Shown piece by piece: positions 41,404 through 49,820 of a stretch of 56,980 nucleotides of DNA. The notes below the pieces were generated by a model. That model saw nothing but the letters and a program-made list of their open reading frames with translations. It did no database searches and was not told the origin of the DNA. The DNA is from a virus. The DNA is taken from IMG/VR virus record IMGVR_UViG_3300028024_000012, positions 1 through 56,980 of that record; one strand, written 5' to 3'. A program made the position numbers and the translations under genes. Positions within the stretch are counted from its first letter, which is position 1, and every line of letters starts with the position of its first letter.

Positions 41404-41673
41404 ATGGCGACCAAGACCAGGCTTAAAGCGTTGAACAGCCGTTCGGCGCGCAAGGCCACAAAGCCGAGGGCACAACAGCCGGAACCCCGGATCATCGTGC
41501 CGCAGCCCACCGATGCGTCCCTCGCCAGCGACCTGCACCGCTGGACCGATGGCTACAACACCGCGCTGCGGGCATGCCTCGACGCCGGATTGCGCGTCAC
41601 CGCCCGGTCGGACGGTGCGGATGCGACGCCCGGTGAAGTCGAGCTGATCAACATCTCGCGCGAATACCTTTGA
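41404..41673 (+). CDS. Hypothetical protein, 89 aa
   Basis: Not recognised. A basic N-terminus (KTRLKALNSRSARKATKPR) precedes a helical region. Good ribosome site (AAAGGA). Co-transcribed with its neighbours in the rightward operon. Confidence 0.65.
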   Translation: MATKTRLKALNSRSARKATKPRAQQPEPRIIVPQPTDASLASDLHRWTDGYNTALRACLDAGLRVTARSDGADATPGEVELINISREYL

Positions 41674-41770
41674 GCATTGTCGAGCATATCGGCTTTGGCG
41701 CGGCCCTCTCGGGGCCGCGCTGATGCTGATCTGCCTGCTGCCGCGCATCCTGGAGGTCATTCATGGCTGA
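41670..41770 (+). pseudogene. Possible broken or frameshifted small membrane protein
   Basis: A TTG overlapping the stop at 41671-41673 opens a short frame (SIVEHIGFGAALSG, then PR and stop at 41719-41721). One base further, another frame reads MLICLLPRILEVIHG and ends in the next gene's start. If one G were added to the GGGG run at 41711-41714 they would join into a 33-residue single-helix membrane protein. The join lies in a 9-bp hairpin (41698-41720). It may be a decayed gene. Confidence 0.3.
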
Positions 41771-42107
41771 TTTGTCGACGCGCACCGAACTGCTGCTGGC
41801 CGCATTTTACTATGTGCATGGACGGCCGGACTCGGCCCCCCGCGACAAGGCCCGCTTACAGGCCGCCGTGGATGGTGTCGACGTCGCCGATCTCTCGGGC
41901 CGCTTCGATCTCCAGCTGCTCACCGCCTGCCATCGCGGGCTCATCTGCCTGCCGGTCCAGATCGGCGCGTCGAAAACCGGCATCAACGAAGTGCTGACCC
42001 TGGCCTGCGCCGATCGCGGCGCCGCCGGCAGTGACGATGCCGTGTTGCGCCTGGCCGTCTACCGGCAGCCGGATCTCAGCTGGCAGCAACGCGCGGATCT
42101 GAGGTGA
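41763..42107 (+). CDS. Hypothetical protein, 114 aa
   Basis: Not recognised. A soluble mixed-fold protein (LLLAAFYYVHGRPDSAP start). Ribosome site CTGGAGG. It lies in the early operon with small gaps on both sides. Confidence 0.68.
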   Translation: MADLSTRTELLLAAFYYVHGRPDSAPRDKARLQAAVDGVDVADLSGRFDLQLLTACHRGLICLPVQIGASKTGINEVLTLACADRGAAGSDDAVLRLAVYRQPDLSWQQRADLR

Positions 42108-42108
42108 C

Positions 42109-42447
42109 ATGATGAGCGCCGCCGTCATCACCCTGCCCGCTTCCTTCTTCGACCGCCCGGAGCGCTATAACCGCCCGCCTCAGCCGGCGCCGATCATCGA
42201 CCTGCTGGCGACCGGAGACGGCATCCGAGCCGCCCGCGCGACCGGCCAGGACGTGACGCCGCTGATCCCGGCGCAGATCACCGTGCGCATCGGCGATTGG
42301 GTCTATGACGACCGCAGCAAGTTCAGCGGCTTCCTCTGCCGGTACCTCCACCGGGACGGTCATACCAAGGCCGTCATCAATGTCATGGGGCTGGCGATCG
42401 TCGCCCAGCTGCCTGACCTCCGCACCGTTCTTACACCCCATCATTAA
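42109..42447 (+). CDS. Hypothetical protein, 112 aa
   Basis: Not recognised. The C-terminal half looks like a small beta barrel (ITVRIGDWVYDDRSKFSGFL). Tandem ATGs at 42109 and 42112 follow a GAGGTGA site. Directly after the previous stop codon. Confidence 0.66.
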   Translation: MMSAAVITLPASFFDRPERYNRPPQPAPIIDLLATGDGIRAARATGQDVTPLIPAQITVRIGDWVYDDRSKFSGFLCRYLHRDGHTKAVINVMGLAIVAQLPDLRTVLTPHH

Positions 42448-42456
42448 GAGGCGTCC

Positions 42457-42840
42457 ATGTCCGACCAACCAAGCCATCCGAGTGCCCGCACCTTCGTCGA
42501 TTTCGTCCGCATGCTGGAGCATGGCGAACTGGACCAGAAGCTCAGTGACGAGCTGCGCAATATCGAGGCCCATCTGAGCAACCACGCCCACGAATTCGGC
42601 GGCGGCAAGGCCAAGGGCAAGCTGACGCTGACGGTCGATTTCGAATTGAAGGGCGGCGTTTATGAACTGCAGGCCGACTTCAAGGTCAAGCTGCCGGAAC
42701 TGAAGCGCCCGCGCACCATCGCCTGGGCTACGCCCAACAACAACTTCACTCCCCAGGACCCCAAGCAGCTCACCATGTTCGGTGGTCCGCGCAAGGTCCA
42801 GGACGGCTATGGCGGCGACATCAAAGTGATGGACGCCTAA
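42457..42840 (+). CDS. Conserved phage protein upstream of DUF2303, 127 aa
   Basis: A helical N-terminus (FVDFVRMLEHGELDQKLSDEL) is followed by a beta region (KGKLTLTVDFELKGGVY). Proteins of this shape often precede DUF2303 genes in phage recombination or early regions. Function not known. Confidence 0.72.
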   Translation: MSDQPSHPSARTFVDFVRMLEHGELDQKLSDELRNIEAHLSNHAHEFGGGKAKGKLTLTVDFELKGGVYELQADFKVKLPELKRPRTIAWATPNNNFTPQDPKQLTMFGGPRKVQDGYGGDIKVMDA

Positions 42841-42880
42841 GCAGCCGCGTTTCCCTCAACCTCCAAAAGGACTTTGGAAC

Positions 42881-43882
42881 ATGGATACCTTGGAACAAGT
42901 CGCCGGCAAAAACATCGCTGACTCGCTTAGTGATATTTTGAAGGACAATCACACGCCAAAGCTAATCACCGTCGGCAAGACACCGAAGGGCGACGACATC
43001 AAGGCGCTGCAGGCGCCGAAGAATGTCGAGCTGAAGAGCGTCAAATCCCTGGTCGACGAATATGCGATCCAACCGGTGCGCCGGCGGGGCACCCATATCG
43101 TGACCTCTCTCGACAGTTTCATTGACCTGACGAACCGTTTCAAGGATGCCGATTCGGTGATCTTCGCTGATAGCAACATCCAGAATCCCGGACTGACGGC
43201 GGTGCTGAATTTCCACATCCATGGCGGCGATCTCGACAGCCCCGAAGATAACCTGGCCCGCTATGGCGATCATAAGGTGGACTACAAGCTTGCCCTGTCC
43301 AAGGAATGGCAGGCCTGGAAGGCGAAGGACGCACAGGTCATGAGCCAGGGCGACTTCGCCGCCTTCATCGAGGATCGCATCAGCGATGTATTGATGCCGG
43401 ATCCCGGCATGGTCGGCGATATCAGCGATGCCGCGACCGGCGGCGATTTCGGCGACCGGTCACCGGTCGAGCAGTTGGCCTATCTGGCGAAACTGCTGGG
43501 CGGCAGCTTCGCCACGCCTTCCAAGCTGCTGGAACTGTCGCGCGGCCTGGCGGTGCGGGACAACCTAGCCGTCAAAGAGGCCGCCAACCTGCAGACCGGT
43601 GAAGGCAAGATCCAGTGGCAGAGCCAGCACACCGATGAAGACGGCGTGCCGCTGATCATCCCGAACCTGTTCCTGATCGCCATCCCGATCTTCGAGAATA
43701 CGGGCGTCAATTGGCGGATGGCCGTGCGCCTCCGGTACCGCCTAGTCTCCGGTAAGATCATCTGGTTCTACCAGATCTATCGCGCCGAGTTGATCTTCGA
43801 CGCCGCCATCAAAGGCGCCAGCGAAAAGGCTCAGGTCGCGACGGAACTGCCGCTCTTCCTCGGCAAGCCCGCCAGCGCGTAA
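42881..43882 (+). CDS. DUF2303 (YfdQ-like) protein
   Basis: A 333-residue protein of the DUF2303 family, represented by E. coli YfdQ. Recognised by the N-terminal SLVDEYAIQPVRRRG, the central VLNFHIHGG and the YKLALSKEWQAW segment. The family is widespread in phage early operons; no role is established, but DNA replication or recombination is usually assumed. Ribosome site AAGGAC. Confidence 0.88.
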   Translation: MDTLEQVAGKNIADSLSDILKDNHTPKLITVGKTPKGDDIKALQAPKNVELKSVKSLVDEYAIQPVRRRGTHIVTSLDSFIDLTNRFKDADSVIFADSNIQNPGLTAVLNFHIHGGDLDSPEDNLARYGDHKVDYKLALSKEWQAWKAKDAQVMSQGDFAAFIEDRISDVLMPDPGMVGDISDAATGGDFGDRSPVEQLAYLAKLLGGSFATPSKLLELSRGLAVRDNLAVKEAANLQTGEGKIQWQSQHTDEDGVPLIIPNLFLIAIPIFENTGVNWRMAVRLRYRLVSGKIIWFYQIYRAELIFDAAIKGASEKAQVATELPLFLGKPASA

Positions 43883-43941
43883 CCGCAGCCATGCCTGCCG
43901 GCAATCTGTCGGCAGGCATCGACGGAGCGATGGAGAATTTG

Positions 43942-44139
43942 ATGAGCGTCAACCATAACCCAGCGCAGATCACGCCGAAACGGCTGAATTGGCTGCGTAA
44001 GAACACGCCCCATTTCGCCGACACCTTTGACGGCGTCCGCGTGCCGATCGAGCAGGCCAATGCCGAAGCGGTCCGCATCTGGGAAGCGACGCCGCCGGAG
44101 ATGCGCTGCGGCGAGGCACCAATCGGAGCCAAATCATGA
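43942..44139 (+). CDS. Small hypothetical protein, 65 aa
   Basis: A helical protein (ITPKRLNWLRKNTPHFADTFDG) with no known family. Start 43942 has a GGAG site at good spacing; an ATG at 43930 is too close to its own. It is coupled to the cupin-like gene by ATGA. Confidence 0.62.
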   Translation: MSVNHNPAQITPKRLNWLRKNTPHFADTFDGVRVPIEQANAEAVRIWEATPPEMRCGEAPIGAKS

Positions 44140-44639
44140 GCCAGCCATTGCTTGCCCCCCCGCCCCTGATCACTCTGCCGACCGACGCTATTCTGGCATC
44201 GGCCCGCAACCGGGCACCCGATTTCGTCGTCAAACGGTCGGACGGCGAATATCTGCGGCGGTGGTGGATCGTGCCGCGCAATGACCAGTTCAATATCTAC
44301 CTGCATCAGTTCGTCCAGGATGACGACGATCGTGCCCTGCACGACCACCCATGGCATAGCGCGTCAATCGGGCAGATCGGCGGCTATGACGAGCTGCTGC
44401 CCAACGACATGACCGTAACGCGCCTGCCCGGCGACTTGATCTATCGCGAGCCGGAACATGCTCACCGCGTTCGATTGTTCCGCGATGCGCAGGGTCAGCC
44501 GATCGAGGCGTGGACGCTATTCATCACCGGCCCTCGTGTCCGCCAGTGGGGTTTCCACTGTCCGAAAGGCTGGGTGCATTGGGAACAGTTCACCGCCGCC
44601 AACGATCCCGGCGCCGTCGGCAAGGGGTGTGGGGAATGA
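44136..44639 (+). CDS. Cupin-like phage protein, 167 aa
   Basis: A single-domain beta-barrel protein with the metal-ligand motif HDHPWH and the later HAHRVRLF, like small cupins. The C-terminal GFHCPKGWVHW phrase is common to a phage-borne family. It may bind a metal; substrate unknown. It is coupled at both ends by overlapping stop and start codons. Confidence 0.78.
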   Translation: MSQPLLAPPPLITLPTDAILASARNRAPDFVVKRSDGEYLRRWWIVPRNDQFNIYLHQFVQDDDDRALHDHPWHSASIGQIGGYDELLPNDMTVTRLPGDLIYREPEHAHRVRLFRDAQGQPIEAWTLFITGPRVRQWGFHCPKGWVHWEQFTAANDPGAVGKGCGE

Positions 44640-44839
44640 GTGCCCGATTGGCAAAAAGTTACGAAAAGCAGTTTCACGAGCTGCGGCAGGCTAGGCATGA
44701 CTTGGAAGCGACTGAGCGCAAGCTGCGCCAGATTCACCAGATCGCAATCACACGCCATACCTTCACCTCGCCTGCAGATCACGCTGAAAAGCTGACTCTG
44801 ACTCTGGGGCAGATCGCCAAGCTCTCGGAGGAACCATGA
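44636..44839 (+). CDS. Small coiled-coil protein, 67 aa
   Basis: A charged helix (SYEKQFHELRQARHDLEATERKL, part) that should coil. No family. It starts on the previous stop (ATGA) and ends on the next start. Confidence 0.6.
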   Translation: MSARLAKSYEKQFHELRQARHDLEATERKLRQIHQIAITRHTFTSPADHAEKLTLTLGQIAKLSEEP

Positions 44840-45354
44840 GCGGTGCACGCGAATATTGGCCGGAGGCCTATTGCGACGAGATGATGCCTGCGAGCCGGCC
44901 GAATCCTGACGCCTGGATCGAGCGGCTGCCGAACGGCGACTTCCAATTGGCGGACTACAACGAAGATGAGGACGGCCAACCGGTGCGGCACGGCGATGGC
45001 ATCGTCATTCAGAACGGCCAGGTGATCGAGTTTTGCTGGTGCCAGCCGACGCCGGATATCGAGATCACCGTCAATCCGGATGGCAGCTTCGAACAACACA
45101 GTAAGGTCGATCCGAACAGCACGCATTTCTGGCTGTCCGGCGATCCGGACACGCTCGATTATTCGCTGGCTGAGTTCGCGCGCCATTATGCGCAGAACGA
45201 CGTCTTTCCCGCATCGCTCCCGGAACAGATGACCGTCCGCACTGCCTGTTGGGGTGATGAATGCTACCGTTTCGTCGTCCTGGACACGACGGCGCGCTTC
45301 GAGCTTGCGACACCGGACGCCGCGACCGCTGAACCGGTGAAGCATGAGCGATAA
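44836..45354 (+). CDS. Hypothetical protein, 172 aa
   Basis: Not recognised. An acidic beta-rich protein with many Asp, Trp and Cys residues. Coupled by ATGA to the previous gene and overlapping the DUF5131 gene by 11 bases. Confidence 0.62.
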   Translation: MSGAREYWPEAYCDEMMPASRPNPDAWIERLPNGDFQLADYNEDEDGQPVRHGDGIVIQNGQVIEFCWCQPTPDIEITVNPDGSFEQHSKVDPNSTHFWLSGDPDTLDYSLAEFARHYAQNDVFPASLPEQMTVRTACWGDECYRFVVLDTTARFELATPDAATAEPVKHER

Positions 45355-46447
45355 ATCCAACATCGAATGGACGGACGCGACCTGGAATCCGATCCGGGGG
45401 TGCTCGCGTGTCTCAGAAGGGTGCCGAGGCTGCTATGCAGAGCGCGTCGCGGCCCGCTTCGCGGATGACGAGCAGGCATATGCCGGGCTAGCGCATTATG
45501 TGAAGCGACAGGATGGCACGCGCGAGGCGCGATGGACTGGTGAACTGACCTTTGGCCACAACCTCGATCAGCCGCTGACATGGCGACGACCCAGGCACAT
45601 CTTCGTCAACTCGATGTCTGACCTGTTCCATGAGAAACTATCGATAGACGAGATCGCCACGGTGTTTGCGATCTGTGTCGCGGCTCACCATCTCAACGGC
45701 CACATTCTTCAGATCCTCACCAAGCGGTCGGTGCGGCTGTTCGGAATCCTGCATAAGCCGGAATTCTGGGAGCAGGTGAATATCGAAGCCGGACTGCACG
45801 TCATGGAAGGCACAGATCCACTTGCCCGCCGCAGCGACGATGCACGCGCTACGCTAGAGGAGTATGGCCCGGACAATCCGCCGCCCGGGATTTGGCTCGG
45901 CGTTTCCGTCGAGAACCAAGAGGCTGCGGATGACCGAATTCCGGACCTGCTTGGCACGCCGGCGGCGAAGCGTTTCATCAGCGCCGAGCCATTGCTGGGG
46001 ACGATCGATTTGGATTCGTCACTCGGTGGTACGCAGTGGATTGGTGGGCAGCGCGGCTGCGAGGGCACACACTGCGGGGCCGGCACGCCGGATTGTCCGA
46101 AGGAGCCGCACCACCACCACGATGAACGCTGCAATCGAGGACTGGATTGGGTGATCGTCGGAGGCGAGAGCGGCCCCAAGGCCCGACCGATGCATCCCGA
46201 CTGGGCACGGACTTTGCGCGACCAGTGCCAGGCGGCCGGTGTGCCGTTCTTTTTCAAGCAGTGGGGCGAGTGGGCACGACTCACCAGCGACATCATCGGT
46301 CCGAATGGTTCGGTGAAAACGTCGCCGCGTGGCAGCGTTAACTGGCGAGCATACCAGCCGGACTCGATTGGTGGAATGTTCCGCGTTGGCAAGAAAGCTG
46401 CCGGCCGGCTGCTGGATGGCCGTACATGGGATGAGGTGCCGGCATGA
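45344..46447 (+). CDS. DUF5131/Gp37-Gp68 three-Cys-motif protein
   Basis: A 367-residue protein with Cys20, Cys27 and Cys30 in NPIRGCSRVSEGCRGCYA, the motif that gives the three-Cys family its name. It also carries an internal CEGTHC/CPKEPHHHHDERC cluster of the metal-binding kind. The family often travels with a partner named TcmP; none is seen here. Chemistry is not established; a radical-SAM-like cluster has been suggested from the Cys pattern. C-terminal GGESGPKARPM and FFKQWGEW are family landmarks. Confidence 0.88.
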   Translation: MSDKSNIEWTDATWNPIRGCSRVSEGCRGCYAERVAARFADDEQAYAGLAHYVKRQDGTREARWTGELTFGHNLDQPLTWRRPRHIFVNSMSDLFHEKLSIDEIATVFAICVAAHHLNGHILQILTKRSVRLFGILHKPEFWEQVNIEAGLHVMEGTDPLARRSDDARATLEEYGPDNPPPGIWLGVSVENQEAADDRIPDLLGTPAAKRFISAEPLLGTIDLDSSLGGTQWIGGQRGCEGTHCGAGTPDCPKEPHHHHDERCNRGLDWVIVGGESGPKARPMHPDWARTLRDQCQAAGVPFFFKQWGEWARLTSDIIGPNGSVKTSPRGSVNWRAYQPDSIGGMFRVGKKAAGRLLDGRTWDEVPA

Positions 46448-46485
46448 CCGCAGTCACACCGGCACCTCATTTGGCAGAGACTGGG

Positions 46486-46719
46486 TTACCCCGCCAAATC
46501 GATGCTATCGCGCAGCGGAGCGATGACCTTGCGCTCCAGATCAGCGGCCATTTCGGCGGGCAGACTGGGTTCGATCGCTTCGATCTCCCAGTTGCATCCG
46601 TGACGCGGTTCGGAGAGTCGCCGGACCCTTACATTGTGAATGAGTCCAGGGGCTTGATCGCCAATTTTAATGAGCAGGTACCGCTCAAGCGGCTCGCGGA
46701 ACATGGAGGCCTTTGCCAT
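46486..46719 (-). CDS. Antisense-strand small protein, 77 aa
   Basis: A protein-like sequence (FREPLERYLLIKIGDQ, WEIEAIEPSLPAEMAADL) with a good ribosome site (GGAGGG). It is transcribed against the surrounding operon. Not recognised. A long open plus-strand frame lies opposite it. Confidence 0.55.
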   Translation of the reverse strand: MAKASMFREPLERYLLIKIGDQAPGLIHNVRVRRLSEPRHGCNWEIEAIEPSLPAEMAADLERKVIAPLRDSIDLAG

Positions 46720-46845
46720 TCGACTACCCTCCAGCCCAAAGGACTGATGAACAGTCATCATCCCTGTAGTTGCGAACAAGTGTCAATCCGCTCCTTTGTA
46801 AAAGTTTATTCATCTTTCCGCGGGGCGGTACCGGCAGCGATCACC

Positions 46846-47178
46846 TCACAGCCCGGCCAGATCAGCCTCGTTAAAGAACACGATGCCCCCAGACTTGGCG
46901 CGGGCCGTATCTCGGATCGCGGCATTAATGCGGTCTTCAACAGCAGACCGGCGCGTATCGATGGCCGCGATGCACTGCGAAACCGTCGCAAAGGGCAAAT
47001 CGAGGGTGATCTGAACCGCGATTTTCGTCATGCCGACGGCTGCGAGGCCATTGTCGCCACCTTCGATTTTGAAAATGAACAGCCCATTCGAATCATTCCA
47101 GCAGCCATTGGAAATGATCTTCAGACGGTTAGCGATGCGCTTTGCTGCACTGGCGGGGACTTCCTGGCGTTCCATCAT
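46846..47178 (-). CDS. Antisense-strand hypothetical protein, 110 aa
   Basis: Two ATGs (47178 and 47175) follow a GGGAGG site. The sequence is protein-like: AAKRIANRLKIISNGCW, then TKIAVQITLDLPFATVSQ. Not recognised. Like its neighbour it opposes the rightward operon. Confidence 0.55.
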   Translation of the reverse strand: MMERQEVPASAAKRIANRLKIISNGCWNDSNGLFIFKIEGGDNGLAAVGMTKIAVQITLDLPFATVSQCIAAIDTRRSAVEDRINAAIRDTARAKSGGIVFFNEADLAGL

Positions 47179-47435
47179 GCCTCCCAAAAAGGGACGCGAG
47201 ATACCGGTCAAGCCTTGGGGGTTCCTGAACCGGCACCTCGCGCGGCTGGTCATCGACGAATGACGTCTCCCAGCGACGTCGTTCTGCCGGCCGCCAACGG
47301 GGGTTGCGGATACCGTGCGAAACGCCGCCTTAGCCTTAGGATAAGTCGCTTCGCGGGTAACATCCTCATCCAAATAGAGGAGAGCAAGGCGCCACACAGA
47401 AACGTGACATCGCCGTCGTCGAAGGTGGTGGCGGC

Positions 47436-49286
47436 ATGATCCGCCCTGACGAGCTAATCATCGACAACTTCGCCGGCGGCGGCGGTGCCAGCACGGGGAT
47501 CGAGATGGCGCTTGGCCGGCCGGTGGACGTAGCCATCAATCACGACCCCGAAGCCGTGGCGATGCACCAGGCGAACCACCCGCACACGCTGCACTATTGC
47601 CAATCGGTCTGGAAGGCTGATCCCCGCGACGTCGTGATGGCGGCATCCCGCCGGCGTGGCAGCGATGCGCCGCTGCCGGTGGGACTGGCCTGGTTCTCCC
47701 CGGACTGCAAGCACTTCAGCAAGGCCAAGGGCGGCAGGCCGGTGGAAAACCACATCCGGGATCTGGCCTGGGTCGTGGTGCATTGGGCAAAGCTTGTGAA
47801 GCCGCGCGTCATCATGCTGGAGAACGTCGAGGAGTTCCGGACCTGGGCACCTCTGCGGGTGCGCAAATGGCCCAATGGAACAGATATGTTCGACCTGCAT
47901 GGAAACGCGGTGCTGGAGCCGGACCCTGCTCGGGCCGGCCAGACGTTCTGGCGCTGGATCCGGCAGCTGCGCAGCCATGGGTATACGGACATTCAATGGC
48001 GCGAAGTGCGCGCGATGACCAGCGACGCCCCGACGATCCGCAAACGACTAATTATTAAAGCTGTCCGGGCTGGCGAGAAGGTCCGCTGGGCGAAGCCGAC
48101 ACATGGTCCCGCAAAGGGACTGAAGCCCTACCGGACGGCGGCCGAATGCATCGATTGGTCGCTGCCCTGTCCATCGATCTTCCTCACCAAGGAAGAAGCG
48201 CGAAAGGTCGGTGCAAAACGCCCGCTGGTCGAGAATACCGAACGCCGCATCGCCGCCGGCACCCGCAGATTCGTTCTCCAGGCCGCGAAGCCATTCATCA
48301 TCCCGATCACCCATGCCGGCGACAGCCGCACGCACGATATCGACGAGCCGATGCGGACGCAGACTACGGCCAATCGGGGCGAGCATGCCTTGATTGTGCC
48401 GACCTTCGTCGGTTGCGGGGGGCGCGCAGGCCAATCAAGGCCTCGTAGCGGCGATGAACCATTCGCCACCGCCACTGCGAAGCCGGATACCTGCGTCGTT
48501 GCGGCCCACATTACCAAGTTCCGCAGCAATGCCATCGGCAGCGACATGACTGAGCCGATGCCGACCGTCACCGCCAACAGCTTTATCAAGCGGCCCGGCG
48601 GCAGTGCACCTGTGGGCCTGGTGACCGCCTATTTGGCCCAGCACAATACGGGCGTCATCGGCCGCGCCGCGAACGAGCCGCTTTCGACCGTTACGAAGGC
48701 TGGCGCGCAGCAGCAGATCGTCACAAGCCACTTGGTCAAGCTGCGCAATAACCAAGATGGTCAAAGTGTCGAGACACCGATGCCGACTCTGACGAGCGGC
48801 GGCGGTCATGTGGGCGAGATACGTTGCTTCCTCGTCAAATATTACGGCTCCGGCGGACAGGACCAGGCGGTCACAGAGCCGATGCACACCCTCACGGCCA
48901 AGCCCAGAATGGGCCTGGTACAGGCCGAGCTGGTCGAGGTGCAGACCGACCTGCCGGATGATCTCCGCTATGCGGCATGGTGGGTTGCGCGTTTCCTGGA
49001 AAAGTACGATCCGGAACCTAAACCTCTGATCGTGGGGCCGAGGGCCTCTGCTGTTGGCACTGGCGGGTACGTGCTGACCGATATCGGCATGCGGATGCTG
49101 ACCCCACGCGAACGGTTCCGAGCGCAGGGTTTCCCGGACAGCTACATCATCGACCCGATCTACAACGGTAAACCGCTCAGCGAAACCGCCCAGGGCCGCA
49201 TGTGTGGGAACTCGGTCTGCCCCGACATGGCGGCGGCAGAGGTGGCGGCACAGTTCGGACCGATCGAGTTGGCGGAGGTCGCATGA
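47436..49286 (+). CDS. C5-cytosine DNA methyltransferase with repeated recognition domain
   Basis: A 616-residue Dcm-type enzyme. Motif I is FAGGGGASTGIE (residues 12-23), the catalytic Cys91 lies in SPDCKHFS, and the ENV motif at 129-131. Between about residue 300 and 490 a unit with the core EP-x-x-T-x-T occurs six times (Glu304, 341, 373, 414, 446 and 481). Such repeats are in the target-recognition region. The C-terminal end carries LTPRERFRAQGFP. Probably a phage self-protection enzyme; target unknown. Confidence 0.92.
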   Translation: MIRPDELIIDNFAGGGGASTGIEMALGRPVDVAINHDPEAVAMHQANHPHTLHYCQSVWKADPRDVVMAASRRRGSDAPLPVGLAWFSPDCKHFSKAKGGRPVENHIRDLAWVVVHWAKLVKPRVIMLENVEEFRTWAPLRVRKWPNGTDMFDLHGNAVLEPDPARAGQTFWRWIRQLRSHGYTDIQWREVRAMTSDAPTIRKRLIIKAVRAGEKVRWAKPTHGPAKGLKPYRTAAECIDWSLPCPSIFLTKEEARKVGAKRPLVENTERRIAAGTRRFVLQAAKPFIIPITHAGDSRTHDIDEPMRTQTTANRGEHALIVPTFVGCGGRAGQSRPRSGDEPFATATAKPDTCVVAAHITKFRSNAIGSDMTEPMPTVTANSFIKRPGGSAPVGLVTAYLAQHNTGVIGRAANEPLSTVTKAGAQQQIVTSHLVKLRNNQDGQSVETPMPTLTSGGGHVGEIRCFLVKYYGSGGQDQAVTEPMHTLTAKPRMGLVQAELVEVQTDLPDDLRYAAWWVARFLEKYDPEPKPLIVGPRASAVGTGGYVLTDIGMRMLTPRERFRAQGFPDSYIIDPIYNGKPLSETAQGRMCGNSVCPDMAAAEVAAQFGPIELAEVA

Positions 49287-49387
49287 CGTTCCAATCGGCA
49301 ATCCAGTTCCTGCTTTGGTGGCCGTTGGCTTCGATCATAACCCTTGCAGCCTATGTGATTGCGGCAACGCGCTGGAGGCGGGGCTGA
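49283..49387 (+). CDS. Single-helix small membrane protein, 34 aa
   Basis: One transmembrane helix (FLLWWPLASIITLAAYVI), then a short basic tail. It starts on the methyltransferase stop (ATGA) and ends on the next start (TGATG). Function unknown. Confidence 0.5.
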   Translation: MTFQSAIQFLLWWPLASIITLAAYVIAATRWRRG

Positions 49388-49617
49388 TGACGCATCATTG
49401 CCACGCGAAGGGCTGCCAGGCAGCGGTCCCACCCAAGATGTTCATGTGCAAGAAACACTGGTACGCGCTGCCGAAGCCGATGCGCGATGCCATCTGGGCG
49501 GTCTATCGGCCCGGCCAGGAGCAAGACAAGAATCCGTCGCGCGCCTATATCGAGACCGCCAATGAGGCGATCGCATGGTTGGCAGCGAAGGAAAACCGGC
49601 AAGGAGCACTGCTATGA
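49387..49617 (+). CDS. Cys/His-rich small protein, 76 aa
   Basis: The N-terminal HHCHAKGC and CKKHW form a likely zinc site. The remainder is helical. Similar proteins occur in alphaproteobacterial phages. Coupled to both neighbours by start-stop overlap. Confidence 0.68.
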   Translation: MTHHCHAKGCQAAVPPKMFMCKKHWYALPKPMRDAIWAVYRPGQEQDKNPSRAYIETANEAIAWLAAKENRQGALL

Positions 49618-49805
49618 CGTCGCCCGGCGGAGAACCCATGTTCAAGCGGCACATCAATGCTGCCTTCAAGCGCGGCAAAAAGGTCGGCACGCTGAAAGGG
49701 CGGGACGGCATGAAGGCCGATATCCTCGCGCTGATCCAGCGCGTGGATGGCTTGCCTCAGAAGTGTGAAGAAATGCTGGTGCAGCAGATCTCGGACCTGA
49801 AGTAG
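49614..49805 (+). CDS. Hypothetical protein, 63 aa
   Basis: A basic helical protein. Two starts are possible: ATG at 49614 overlapping the previous stop, or ATG at 49638, which has the better ribosome site (GGAG). Function unknown. Confidence 0.58.
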   Translation: MTSPGGEPMFKRHINAAFKRGKKVGTLKGRDGMKADILALIQRVDGLPQKCEEMLVQQISDLK

Positions 49806-49820
49806 CGGAGAGAGCGGGAC

